64,000 nucleotides of DNA from Polyangiaceae bacterium (GTDB lineage Bacteria > Myxococcota_A > Polyangia > Polyangiales > Polyangiaceae). Below, piece after piece: positions 8,835-16,871 of this stretch (position 1 is the first letter of the stretch; each line of letters begins with the position of its first letter). The translations under genes were made by a program, and so were the position numbers. Below the pieces are notes generated by a model. It did not search any database. It was given only the letters and a program-made list of their open reading frames with translations, and was not told where the DNA came from. The DNA is taken from assembly GCA_015075635.1 (NCBI GenBank), contig JABTUA010000002.1:2732708-2796707 (forward strand), written 5' to 3'.

Positions 8835-9724
8835 GGCGCCGTCAACGCCAGGCACCCGTAGACCACCAAGAGGTAGGGCAGCGTCGCCAAGAACAAGCCG
8901 CCCGCCCAGCGCTTCAGATCCGGCGCGCCGAGGCCGCGTACCGCGATCACGATCTGCGCCACGCCGAGCGCGGCCGCGACCAAGACGTAGGCGACGCCTC
9001 CGAGGCCCATGATGGCCGGCGTCAGGCTGACCGCGAGCAGCAAGCACGAGTAGGCGACCACCGCGCGCTTCGCGGCCGGCACCCCGCGCACCGACGGGTA
9101 GACGGCGAGGCCGGCGGACTCGTACTCGGACGCGCGGAAGATGGCGATGGCCAGAAAGTGGGGGATCTGCCAGACCAGCAGGATGGCGAACACGCTCAGG
9201 GCCGAGAGCGTGAGCCCACCGGTCATGCTGGCCCAGCCGATCAGCGGCGGAATGGCGCCGGGCAGCGTGCCGATGTGCAGCGCGAACGGCGTCACCCGCT
9301 TGAGCGGGGTGTAGACCAGCACGTAGCTCAGGAACGCGACCGAGCACAGGAGACCCGAGAGCGGGTTGACCAGGAAGGTGAGCGCGACGAGCCCCGCGAC
9401 GGCCAGCACCACGCCGAACCACAGCGCCACCTCCGGAGAGATGCGGCCCGAGGGAATGGGCCGCTTGCGCGTGCGCTCCATGAGCGCGTCCACGTCCCGC
9501 TCCAGGTACATGTTGAGGGCGTTCGCCGCGCCCACCACCGCCGCGGTGGCGACGACCGTGACCGCCAGCGTGGACAGCACCACGCGTCCCGGCGCGAGGA
9601 TGGCGCCGATGGCAGTCGTGACCAGGACCATGCGCGTCACGCCCGGCTTGGTGAGCTGGACGAGTGCACCGAGCACGCGAGAGACGTCTCGGGTTCGAGT
9701 CGGTCCTGCCACGTCCGGGGTCAT
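8831..9724 (-). CDS. ctaB: Protoheme IX farnesyltransferase (haem O synthase)
   Basis: 297 residues, the usual length for the UbiA-superfamily haem O synthase. The first prenyl-diphosphate/Mg-binding motif is N71-MYLERD-VD79 followed by RTRKRP, and the second loop has YTPLKRVTPFALHIGTLPGAIPPLIGW, both diagnostic of CtaB/CyoE. Eight or so membrane helices are visible. The enzyme converts haem B to haem O by farnesylation for haem-copper oxidases, in the cytoplasmic membrane. It lies 21 bp downstream of an aminotransferase gene, and its stop overlaps the start of a 31-residue ORF. No oxidase subunits or CtaA are nearby, but an Alternative Complex III operon is in the same window. Confidence 0.95.
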   Translation of the reverse strand: MTPDVAGPTRTRDVSRVLGALVQLTKPGVTRMVLVTTAIGAILAPGRVVLSTLAVTVVATAAVVGAANALNMYLERDVDALMERTRKRPIPSGRISPEVALWFGVVLAVAGLVALTFLVNPLSGLLCSVAFLSYVLVYTPLKRVTPFALHIGTLPGAIPPLIGWASMTGGLTLSALSVFAILLVWQIPHFLAIAIFRASEYESAGLAVYPSVRGVPAAKRAVVAYSCLLLAVSLTPAIMGLGGVAYVLVAAALGVAQIVIAVRGLGAPDLKRWAGGLFLATLPYLLVVYGCLALTAP

Positions 9725-9745
9725 GTTAGCCCAAAGGGTCCGCGC

Positions 9746-10948
9746 TCAGCGTTCGGCGGCCGCCACGGCCGCACCCAGCACGGACAAGGCCTCTTCGATC
9801 ACCGATTCGGCTGCCGCGTAAGTGTAGCGCACGTGCCCCGGAGCGCCGAACGGCTCGCCGGCGACGGCCGCGATGCCGCACACGTCGAGCTGCCAGAGGC
9901 TGACGTCGTCGGCGCTGCCCAAGCGCTTGTCCCCCCACTTGATGCCGTACAGACCCGTGACGTCGGGGAAGGCGTAGAAGGCCCCGCGCGGCCAGTCGCA
10001 GCGGATGCCGGGGATCTGGTTCAAACCCTCGACCATTCGGCGGCGGCGCTCGGCGAAAACCCGCGCCATGTGTTGCATCGGCTCCCGGGGGCCGAGCAGC
10101 GCGGCCTCGGCCGCGACTTGGGCGATGGCCGTCGGGTTGGTGGTGGACTGACCCTGGACCTTGAGCATCGCCTTGGCTACGGCGGCGGGAGCGATCGCCC
10201 AGCCGATCCGCCAGCCGGTCATGGCGTAGGTCTTGCTCACGCCGTCGACCACGATGATGCGATCGCGGAGCTCTGGCGCGAGCCTGGCGAGCGACACGTG
10301 CGCGAAGCCGTCGTAGGTCAAATCGCCGTAGATCTCGTCGAGCACGATCCACACGTCGTGCTTCTTCAGCACCTCGGCCAGCGCCGAGAGCTCGCCCGCG
10401 TCGTAGGCTGCCCCGCTCGGGTTCGAGGGGGTACACAGAATGACCGCCTTGGTGCGCGGGCCAATCGCGCGCTCGAGGGCCTCAGGCGTCATGCGGAAGC
10501 CGTTGTCGGCGGAGGTCTCCACGATCTTGGGGACACCTTCGAACAAGCGAACCTGCTCGGGGTAGCTGACCCAGTAGGGCGCGGGGATCACGAACTCGTC
10601 GCCGGGGTCGCAGAGCACCATGGCCAGGTTGAACAACGCGTGTTTCGCCCCGACGCAGACGGTGATCATCTCCGGCGTCGGGCGCCAGCCGCGGTCGCGC
10701 TCCGTCGCCACGCAGATGGCCTCGCGGAGGCTGGCGGTGCCCTGGACTGCGGTGTAGTGCGAGCTCTTCTCCATGGCCTGGGCGGCCACCTGGCGAATGT
10801 GCTCGGGCGTCTCGAAGTCGGGCTCCCCGACGCCGAATGCGTACACCTTGCGGCCCGCCGCTCGAAGCTCCGCCGCCTTCGCGGTCATCGCGAGCGTCGC
10901 GCTCGGCACCACTGCGTCCAGTCGCTTTGCCAGGTTCCTCGGCACCAT
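9746..10948 (-). CDS. Pyridoxal-phosphate aminotransferase, aspartate aminotransferase (class I, gamma) type
   Basis: 400 residues, the full length of class I/II aminotransferases. The PLP lysine is K239 in SKTYAMTGWRIG. Other landmarks are the FGVGEPDFETP start, the YTAVQG loop, CTPSNPSGA with the substrate-side Asn-Pro, and the cofactor Asp in VLDEIY. This pattern fits the bacterial AspAT Ib/gamma group, transferring amino groups between aspartate (or prephenate/aromatics in some members) and 2-oxoglutarate. The ATG at 10948 overlaps the stop of tatA by one base (TGATG), so it is translationally coupled. The exact amino-acid specificity cannot be read from sequence. Confidence 0.88.
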   Translation of the reverse strand: MVPRNLAKRLDAVVPSATLAMTAKAAELRAAGRKVYAFGVGEPDFETPEHIRQVAAQAMEKSSHYTAVQGTASLREAICVATERDRGWRPTPEMITVCVGAKHALFNLAMVLCDPGDEFVIPAPYWVSYPEQVRLFEGVPKIVETSADNGFRMTPEALERAIGPRTKAVILCTPSNPSGAAYDAGELSALAEVLKKHDVWIVLDEIYGDLTYDGFAHVSLARLAPELRDRIIVVDGVSKTYAMTGWRIGWAIAPAAVAKAMLKVQGQSTTNPTAIAQVAAEAALLGPREPMQHMARVFAERRRRMVEGLNQIPGIRCDWPRGAFYAFPDVTGLYGIKWGDKRLGSADDVSLWQLDVCGIAAVAGEPFGAPGHVRYTYAAAESVIEEALSVLGAAVAAAER

Positions 10949-11277
10949 CAGCTCCCTTCGTCTTCGTCTTCCTTCCGCGAGCGCTTGGCCATCACGTGAC
11001 GCCGGTTCTGCACGGCTCGCTCGCGGCCCGCGCGCAGCTGCTCGCGGGGTTCGTCTTCGTCTTCGTCTTCGTCTTCGTCTTCGTCTTCGTCTTCGTCTTC
11101 GTCTTCGTCTTCGTCTTCGTCTTCGTCGGGCTCCCGGCGGCGCTCGCCGCTCATGCTCTTCTTGAACGCCCGAACACCTTCACCGAGCCCGCGACCAATC
11201 TCCCCGAGCCGGCTCGCTCCGAAGACGAGCAGGACCAACAAGACGAGGACAGCCAGCTGCCAGGGGCCGACACCCAT
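10948..11277 (-). CDS. tatA: Twin-arginine translocase subunit TatA/TatE-like, with Asp-Glu repeat tail
   Basis: 109 residues. Residues 1-45 are a classical TatA: an N-terminal membrane helix (VGPWQLAVLVLLVLLVFG), the FG hinge and the amphipathic helix with LGEIGRGLGEGVRAFKKSMSG. TatA oligomers form the conductive element for folded twin-arginine substrates. The tail is unusual: residues about 50-76 are 13 consecutive Asp-Glu pairs encoded by a perfect hexanucleotide repeat, then a basic stretch and a short second DEDE run at the C-terminus. TatB and TatC are not adjacent. One candidate Tat substrate in the window is ActB, which has an RRRFMQ motif. Start ATG 11277. Confidence 0.88.
   Translation of the reverse strand: MGVGPWQLAVLVLLVLLVFGASRLGEIGRGLGEGVRAFKKSMSGERRREPDEDEDEDEDEDEDEDEDEDEDEDEDEPREQLRAGRERAVQNRRHVMAKRSRKEDEDEGS
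11050..11127. repeat. Perfect hexanucleotide repeat (13 x ttcgtc) inside tatA
   Basis: Thirteen uninterrupted copies of the 6-bp unit ttcgtc (gaagac-type on the coding strand) give 78 bp of pure simple-sequence repeat encoding (Asp-Glu)13. The period preserves the frame, so slippage would change the length of the acidic tail of TatA without disrupting it. A second short tract of about two and a half units lies at the 3' end of the same gene. Confidence 0.95.
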
Positions 11278-11344
11278 GGGGAGTCGCGCTTCCTATCACC
11301 GTGCGCGGAGCCGGGCAACGCACACCGCGGACTCGACTCGGGCA

Positions 11345-11364
11345 GGCATGATCGGATCACGATC
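11345..11364 (-). repeat. Diverged copy of dispersed GATC-rich 20-mer
   Basis: On the minus strand this reads GATCGTGATCCGATCATGCC, differing at two positions from the 20-mer at 24031-24050. It lies in the spacer between the permease gene and tatA, in the sense direction of tatA and about 70 bp from its start. The other copies lie in the two repeat-rich spacers and at the 5' end of the lytic transglycosylase gene. Confidence 0.6.
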
Positions 11365-11416
11365 ATGGGCGAAAACCACCACCTGACGACGGGAGCGCGC
11401 CGCTCTCCCGGTGAGC

Positions 11417-12412
11417 TCACTTCCACCAGAGAACCTTGCCGCGCGCGCGCGAGCTCGAGGCGAGCAGACGCGCCGCCGCGGCGAGCAGCACGAGCGCGAC
11501 GGCGCCGACGAACGGCACCGCGAGGTACGCGGCCGCAGGCAACGTGCTCGCGTCCATTCGGCTCAGCGAGACCAGCACGCCCAGGGCGGGCAAGGTGCCG
11601 AAGGCGAGGGCACCGAGGCGGCGCGTGATCCCGAGCGCGAGGACGGAGAGCGCCGTACCCAACGCCAGAATGATGGCCGTGGTGGCGGCGAGCACGCTGC
11701 GTACACCGACCGTGAGCTTCGCGCTCCGGCCCCAGCCGGGCAGGCCGCGCACCGTCCCCTGCTTCACGCTCAGCTCGAGCCGGTAGCGCTCGTCGAGCTT
11801 CTTGGTGACGACGCGCAGGTCCGAGAGGCGCACCTCGCGCAAGTCGTCGCTGGGGGTGAAGCTCTGCGCGGTGAACCTCGCGTTGTCGGCGAGCCCCGGG
11901 AGCCTGCCGGCGACGCGAGGTGGCTGCCCGGGAAAGCACAGCCAGGTCACCCCGACCAGCGGCACCTCTGCGCTCCGGGGCGTGGTGGCGCGCGCGCAGC
12001 TCGCGCGGCCCTGAGCCAACAGATCCACGGCGAATCGGCCCGGCACGTCGGCGCTCGAGCCCCACGCCAGTCCGACCAGGACGGCCAAGAGCCCGAACGC
12101 GGCCAGATGCGGCGCGGCGCTCGCGACCAGGCGCGCCGGCGAGACCCCGAGCGCGAACAGCGCGCGCGCGTCGCCGCGCTCGACGAAGCTCGCCGCGCCG
12201 AGGGCGGCGCCGAGCGGGGCCCCGACCACGAGCGCCGCCTCGGTCGCGGCCGCGCCGAGCGCGCGCGCGAAGGGCAGCGCGACCTCGAGCGGGACCTCCG
12301 GGGCAAACAGCCAGGGCAGAAGGCGCACGGTCCCGGCCGCGATCCCCAGGGCCAGCACGACCAGCATCGAGAGCGCTGCTCCCGCAAAGATGCGCTCGCC
12401 CAGCTTGCCCAC
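11417..12412 (-). CDS. LptF/LptG-like (YjgP/YjgQ) permease, divergent
   Basis: 331 residues from GTG 12412, preceded by AAGGGGAA. It has an N-terminal helix (IFAGAALSMLVVLALGIAAG), a long hydrophobic block containing VERGDARALFALGVSPARL, a soluble segment of about 120 residues (about 150-255) and three C-terminal helices. The helices / periplasmic domain / helices layout and the RxEgdxxALxALGVSPxRL cytoplasmic loop are the signature of LptF/LptG, the membrane subunits that extract lipopolysaccharide for transport across the periplasm. It is shorter than typical members, and no partner permease or LptB is adjacent, so substrate is uncertain. It is the first gene of the minus-strand chain leading to tatA. 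Confidence 0.65.
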   Translation of the reverse strand: MGKLGERIFAGAALSMLVVLALGIAAGTVRLLPWLFAPEVPLEVALPFARALGAAATEAALVVGAPLGAALGAASFVERGDARALFALGVSPARLVASAAPHLAAFGLLAVLVGLAWGSSADVPGRFAVDLLAQGRASCARATTPRSAEVPLVGVTWLCFPGQPPRVAGRLPGLADNARFTAQSFTPSDDLREVRLSDLRVVTKKLDERYRLELSVKQGTVRGLPGWGRSAKLTVGVRSVLAATTAIILALGTALSVLALGITRRLGALAFGTLPALGVLVSLSRMDASTLPAAAYLAVPFVGAVALVLLAAAARLLASSSRARGKVLWWK

Positions 12413-12490
12413 TTCCCCTTGGTTTAGCCTGAAATGGCCGGCTCGGCGCGGCGGCCGAACACCTGTACGGACGCACCGGTGCCTGAACCC

Positions 12491-12519
12491 TTGGTGGCCG
12501 GACGGGGGCGGGGTACTCT
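12491..12519 (+). promoter_or_regulatory. Candidate sigma-70-type promoter
   Basis: TTGGTG and TACTCT are separated by 17 bp. The -10 fits the TAnnnT rule and lies about 60 bp upstream of the ATG at 12581. It sits in the divergent spacer between the permease gene and the secreted glycine-rich protein. Confidence 0.45.
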
Positions 12520-12580
12520 CCGCGAACATTTTGGCACGGAGGGACACCGGAACCCCGGCACCCCTGCCAGCGGAGGAACG

Positions 12581-13258
12581 ATGCGCATTCTTCACATGCT
12601 TCCGGCGGCCGCGATCGCGGCGTCTCTGGCGCTCGGCGCGAACCCCGCCCGAGCCCAGTCGGAGGACAAGACCGAGGCCAGCCCGACGGGCAAGGGCATC
12701 ACTGGCGGCGTCCTGCTGGGCGCCGAGGCCGTCATGCTGGTCGAGGCCGCCATGAAGGTGAAGAAGCCCTGGGCCTACGCCATCGGCGGCATCGCCGGCG
12801 GCATCGCCGGCGGCGTGGGCGGGTACTTCGCCGAGGACTCCGGCGACGCGAAGCTCAGCATCTACCTGCTCGCCGGCGGCATGGCGCTCGCCATTCCCAC
12901 GACTGTGGCCGTGCTCAGCGCCGCCGCGTACGAGCCGCCGGCGGACGTGACCGAAGACCGCCGGCCCGCCGACGAGCCCGTGGCGGAGCCGCCGCAGCCC
13001 GGCGCGCCCCCGCCACCGCCCCAGGGCGCGCAAGGTGCCAAGCGGTCAGAGCCCCGCCGCGTGGCGAAGCGCCCCGCGGAACCCGCAGTGCTCTACCCGG
13101 CGGTGCCGCCCGCGCTGGTGGGCTTGAGCCCGCGTGCGCTCACGCTGGGGGTACCGGCGGTCGAGGTCAGGAACGCCTACTCGCGCGCCGAGCTGATGCA
13201 GTTCGGCGTGAAGCAGGCCACGGAGGTTCGCGTTCCGGTCATGAGCTTCGTGTTCTGA
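12581..13258 (+). CDS. Secreted glycine-zipper, proline-rich protein of unknown function
   Basis: 225 residues from ATG 12581, chosen for GGAGG just upstream and because a Sec signal peptide then begins at residue 1 (MRILHMLPAAAIAASLALG, cleavage near ARA-QS at about 25). The frame is open upstream to 12434 but without signal or ribosome site. The mature protein has glycine-zipper helices (GGIAGGIAGGVGG, LLAGGMALAIP) at about 45-130, likely membrane-inserted, then a Pro/Arg-rich linker and a C-terminal segment ending VRVPVMSFVF. No family is recognised. A promoter-like TTGGTG/TACTCT pair lies upstream. It is transcribed away from the LptF/G-like gene. Confidence 0.75.
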   Translation: MRILHMLPAAAIAASLALGANPARAQSEDKTEASPTGKGITGGVLLGAEAVMLVEAAMKVKKPWAYAIGGIAGGIAGGVGGYFAEDSGDAKLSIYLLAGGMALAIPTTVAVLSAAAYEPPADVTEDRRPADEPVAEPPQPGAPPPPPQGAQGAKRSEPRRVAKRPAEPAVLYPAVPPALVGLSPRALTLGVPAVEVRNAYSRAELMQFGVKQATEVRVPVMSFVF

Positions 13259-13271
13259 GGGCGCTCTCGCC

Positions 13272-13301
13272 TTGGAGAAAACGGCAGCTTTCCGCTAGCA
13301 T
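13272..13301 (+). promoter_or_regulatory. Candidate promoter of Ser/Thr kinase gene
   Basis: TTGGAG and TAGCAT with an 18-bp spacer lie about 45 bp before the kinase ATG at 13347. The -10 obeys TAnnnT and is preceded by GC, as at several other starts in the window. Confidence 0.4.
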
Positions 13302-13346
13302 CGGAGGTCCTCTTCCTCCCTTCGCCAAGGACGAACGATAAAGCAG

Positions 13347-15083
13347 ATGGCACAAGCAGCGCCGCAACGCTCGGGATCACGTGGACGCGGTGAGGATCCC
13401 GCGCTCGGCAAGGTCATCGCCGGACGCTATCGCCTCGAGGCGCGCATCGGCGAAGGCGGGATGGGCATCGTCTACCGCGCCCGGCACGTGCTCATCGACC
13501 GAGTGGTCGCGGTCAAGCTGATCCGACCCGATCTGCGCGGCGAGACCCACCTCCGAGCCTGGATGCTCCGGGAGGCTCGTGCGGCGAACCGGGTGGACCA
13601 CGCGCACATCATCGACATCCACGACATCGGCGAGACCGACGAGAGCGAGCTGTATCTGGTGATGGAGTACCTGATCGGTACCCCGCTCTCCACCGAGCTC
13701 GCGCGCGGACCGATGCCGCTGACCCGAGCCGTGGACATCCTGGAGCAGATGGGCGCCGCCCTCGCCCGCGCCCACGACCTGGGCGTCGTGCACCGCGACC
13801 TGAAGAGCGACAACATCCTGCTCACCCAGCGTGGGGGCCGCAAAGACTTCGTGAAGATCCTGGACTTCGGCCTGGCGGCTCTGGCTCACGACCCGCGCCT
13901 GGCCCCGAAGGGCGCCGTGTTCGGCACGCCCGAGTACATGTCCCCGGAGCAGGCCCGCGGCGAGCAGGCTGGCCCGCAGTCGGACCTGTACGCCCTCGGC
14001 GTGTTGTTCTTCGAGATGCTGGCGGGACAGCTGCCGTTCCGCGCCGCGGACCGCGACACGCTCTTGGAGATGCAGCGCACGGCGCCGGCACCGCGCCCGA
14101 CCAGCATCAAGAAAGACGTCAACCCCGTCGCCGAGAAGATCATCCTCAAGCTACTCGAGAAGGACATCCGAAAGCGCTACCGCGACGGCCACCACCTGCT
14201 CGAGGAGCTGAAGGCCCTCCAGCGCTCCTTGCCCAGCACCTCGTGGGACAAGGAGAGCCCTGGCGAAGCGCAGCCGCAGGCCGCGCCGCCGCCCCCGCCG
14301 CCGCCGAGGTCCACGCCGGTGACCGAGTGGGCGAACCGAGCCGGTCTCTTCGCACGCATGCTCGCCCGCGCGTTCCCCTCCGGCAACGCCACCCCCGAGC
14401 TGACCCAAGCGATGGCCGCCATCTGGGAGGTCACCGCCAAAGCGAACGGGCTGGAGGGAGAGATCGCCAGCCACACCCGCAAGCTCGAGGCGCTCGAGCG
14501 CCGCGGACGCGCGCTCCGCGCCGAGATTGGCCGCAAGGTCGAGGAGCTCGCGCAAGAGGAGAGCCGCTCGCTGCGGGACGCTGCCGCCTACGGCGAAGAA
14601 GAAGAGACCGCACGTCGAGAGCTGGCGGCGGCGATGCAGATGGCCAAGGACAAGGTCGCCCAAGCCGACGCGGCGGAGCGCGCCGGGCAAGGCAACCGCG
14701 CCATCTACGAGGCCGCCGGCGCCTCCCGCGCCATGGTCGAGGCCAAGCGTCAATGGCTGAGCACGCGGGAGACCCGCCGCACCGGTCGCGAAGCGACCGC
14801 CCGGGACCTGCGCCGCCAGATCGAGGACCTGCGAGCCCAGCTCGCGCGCTACGCCGAGGCGCTGGAGGAAGACCTGGCGAGCGGCCGCGAGAAGGTGGCG
14901 GGTCGGACGCGTGAAGGCATCCGCATGGAGCAGACCTTCACCGACTCGAGCCACCTGCTGACCGAGGCCCTCAAGGACCGCCCCGAGTGCCGTGACCTGA
15001 TGGCGCAGCTCAAGAGCAGCGACGCCGCGCAGGAAGCGCCGGAGCAGCCCTGGACCAACATGAGCGGCCGCGTGATCAGCTGA
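13347..15083 (+). CDS. Ser/Thr protein kinase with C-terminal coiled coil
   Basis: 578 residues. Residues 27-290 form a complete Hanks-type kinase: glycine loop IGEGGMGIVY, ATP lysine K57, catalytic HRDLKSDN at 149-156, DFG at 173-175 and the activation-segment end GTPEYMSPEQ. A Pro-rich spacer (QAAPPPPPPP) follows, then a long predicted coiled coil (about 355-550) rich in Glu/Arg/Ala with heptads, for example RKLEALERRGRALRAEIGRK. The coiled coil resembles PspA/structural scaffold helices, though no family is assigned. There is no transmembrane helix, so it is probably cytosolic, with the coiled coil mediating dimerisation or localisation. It is monocistronic and converges on the YkvA-type gene. 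Confidence 0.9.
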   Translation: MAQAAPQRSGSRGRGEDPALGKVIAGRYRLEARIGEGGMGIVYRARHVLIDRVVAVKLIRPDLRGETHLRAWMLREARAANRVDHAHIIDIHDIGETDESELYLVMEYLIGTPLSTELARGPMPLTRAVDILEQMGAALARAHDLGVVHRDLKSDNILLTQRGGRKDFVKILDFGLAALAHDPRLAPKGAVFGTPEYMSPEQARGEQAGPQSDLYALGVLFFEMLAGQLPFRAADRDTLLEMQRTAPAPRPTSIKKDVNPVAEKIILKLLEKDIRKRYRDGHHLLEELKALQRSLPSTSWDKESPGEAQPQAAPPPPPPPRSTPVTEWANRAGLFARMLARAFPSGNATPELTQAMAAIWEVTAKANGLEGEIASHTRKLEALERRGRALRAEIGRKVEELAQEESRSLRDAAAYGEEEETARRELAAAMQMAKDKVAQADAAERAGQGNRAIYEAAGASRAMVEAKRQWLSTRETRRTGREATARDLRRQIEDLRAQLARYAEALEEDLASGREKVAGRTREGIRMEQTFTDSSHLLTEALKDRPECRDLMAQLKSSDAAQEAPEQPWTNMSGRVIS

Positions 15084-15098
15084 CCCGCGCCCGAGAGC

Positions 15099-15632
15099 TC
15101 ACTTCGGCAGCTTCGCGCAGAGGAAGCTCTTCAGCTTGACCAGGTTCTTGGCGTCGCGCTGGAACGCGGGCTCCTTGTAGCCGTCGGCCCAGGTCCGCAC
15201 CTCGCGCACGAACACAGCCAAGACGCTCGCGTCGGCGAGGATGTCGTCCACGGTGCGCCCGCGCGAGGCCGTGCCACCGAGGCCGGCGACGTAGGCCTCC
15301 AATCGCGAGAAGTCGTCGCCCAAGAAGTCGCGGATCAGACCCGTGTCAGCCGCCAGCCGCGACACCACGGGATCCGCAGCGTCGCCAGCGCCGGCCCTCG
15401 ACGCCGCGACGCGGAACACGAATGCGTCGTCGATGAAGCCCAGGTCCTCGATGCCGTCCGGGATCAGGTCGAGGGACTTGAACAAGTAGTTCAGCGCTGC
15501 TGCGGAGCTCTTGCGCACGGCGGCGGGCGCTGACTCGTTCTCGACGAGCGCCGCCAGGGCGCGCGCGTCTTCTCCGAGGGTACGCAGCCAAGTCGGGAAC
15601 GCCTCGAGGCAGCGGCTATCGAGCTCAGTCAT
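15099..15632 (-). CDS. YkvA/DUF1232-domain protein
   Basis: 177 residues, ATG 15632. The segment AALNYLFKSLDLIPDGIEDLGFIDDAFVFRVA at about 45-76 is the DUF1232/YkvA core, with the LIPD...GFiDDa motif. In most YkvA proteins this short hydrophobic hairpin is membrane-associated; function is unknown. The C-terminal half (about 80-177) is helical and ends in KLKSFLCAKLPK. It lies 34 bp downstream of a Ser/Thr kinase on the same strand, following a metalloprotease and a lipoprotein gene, so it is probably the last gene of that unit. Its end faces the kinase at 13347-15083 with only 15 bp between stops. Confidence 0.75.
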   Translation of the reverse strand: MTELDSRCLEAFPTWLRTLGEDARALAALVENESAPAAVRKSSAAALNYLFKSLDLIPDGIEDLGFIDDAFVFRVAASRAGAGDAADPVVSRLAADTGLIRDFLGDDFSRLEAYVAGLGGTASRGRTVDDILADASVLAVFVREVRTWADGYKEPAFQRDAKNLVKLKSFLCAKLPK

Positions 15633-15666
15633 GGTGGGCGCGTTTTACCCGAGCCCAGCTCGGACG

Positions 15667-16869
15667 TCACCACTTGCCGACGAACAACCCCGCCGCGAAC
15701 CCGAGCATCAGCGCGATCAGGGCGATGATGAGCGCGAGCGGCAGCGGCACCGCGAGCCCCCGCTTGGGGAGGGTCACGACCTCCACGGCGGGCGCGCCCG
15801 GCTGGGAAGTTGCCGCGCCCCCGGGCAGGCTCGCCGAGACGGCCGTGTCGCCGCCGAAGCGCCGGGGCACTTGGGCGGGGCTCGGCGGCGGGCTCGAAGC
15901 GTAGTGACCGGGCGGCGGCGCCGACGGGTAGTGGCCGGGAGGCACCGAGCGATGCTGTCCAACGGAGACGGCCGCTGCCGGGTCCGGCGGCGGCATCTGG
16001 CCAGAGCGCGCCACGCTCTCGAGCGCCTGCGCCATCTCGTAGGCGCTCTGGAAGCGCTGCTCCGGGTCGCGCGCGAGCGCGCGCTGGAAGAACGGCCCCC
16101 AATGCGCGTACTGCGGCGCGACGCGCTCGATGGGAGTCGGTTCGCTGGTGAGCACCATGGTGACCCGAGCGAACTCGTTCTCCGCTTCGAACGCCGGGAC
16201 CCCTGCGAGCAGCTCGTAGAACAAGATGCCGCAGGACCACAGGTCGGCCCGGGCATCGGTGTGCTTGATGTCCTTGATCTGCTCTGGGCTCATGTAGCCC
16301 GGCGTTCCCAGCAGCATGCCGGTCCGCGTCTTCCGGTGCATGCCGCCCGCCGCGTCGAGCACCAGAGAAATGCCGAAGTCGAGCACCTTGAGCTCGCAGC
16401 CGTTGGTCGTGTCGCCGGTCAGGAACACGTTCCCAGGCTTCAGGTCCCGGTGCACCACGCCAGCGGCGTGCGCCGCCGAGAGCGCTCGCAGGATGTTCTG
16501 CACGATGCCTACGGCCTGTTCTACGGGGACGCGCCCGCGGTTCATGCGGTTGGCCAGCGCCTCGCCACGCAAGAGCTCCATCACCAGGTACGGCGTGCCG
16601 TCCGCAGCGCGCACCGCCTCGTGGACGCGCGCGATACCGGGGTGGTCCACGCGCGCGCTGGCTTGCACCTCGTTGAGGAAGCGCCGCACGATCTCCTGGT
16701 TTTCGCCGAACTCGGAGCGCAGGATCTTCACCGCGACCCGACTCTGACCGTCCACGGACTCGGCCTCGTACACGACGGCGAGCCCGCCCTGCCCCAGCAC
16801 GCCGACCAGCCGCCAGCGACCGTCGAGAGTCGCTCCCACGAGGGCCTCGGGATCGTCGAGCTCGACCAT
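15667..16869 (-). CDS. Membrane-anchored Ser/Thr protein kinase
   Basis: 400 residues. The kinase domain occupies about 18-285, with glycine loop LGQGGLAVVY, ATP lysine K48, HRDLKPGN at 140-147, DFG at 164-166 and GTPGYMSPEQ. A Pro/Ala/His-rich juxtamembrane region of about 85 residues (PPGHYPSAPPPGHYASSPPP) follows. A single C-terminal helix (LALIIALIALMLGFAAGLFVG) ends in KW, with almost nothing beyond it. The kinase therefore faces the cytoplasm and is tail-anchored without a sensor domain outside. The start is two bases after the stop of the metalloprotease gene, indicating an operon. Confidence 0.9.
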   Translation of the reverse strand: MVELDDPEALVGATLDGRWRLVGVLGQGGLAVVYEAESVDGQSRVAVKILRSEFGENQEIVRRFLNEVQASARVDHPGIARVHEAVRAADGTPYLVMELLRGEALANRMNRGRVPVEQAVGIVQNILRALSAAHAAGVVHRDLKPGNVFLTGDTTNGCELKVLDFGISLVLDAAGGMHRKTRTGMLLGTPGYMSPEQIKDIKHTDARADLWSCGILFYELLAGVPAFEAENEFARVTMVLTSEPTPIERVAPQYAHWGPFFQRALARDPEQRFQSAYEMAQALESVARSGQMPPPDPAAAVSVGQHRSVPPGHYPSAPPPGHYASSPPPSPAQVPRRFGGDTAVSASLPGGAATSQPGAPAVEVVTLPKRGLAVPLPLALIIALIALMLGFAAGLFVGKW

Positions 16870-16871
16870 TC

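Noticed and set aside
7964..10999. 1011-residue plus-strand open frame
   Set aside because: Antisense to ctaB and the aminotransferase, both certain. The composition is shadow-like.
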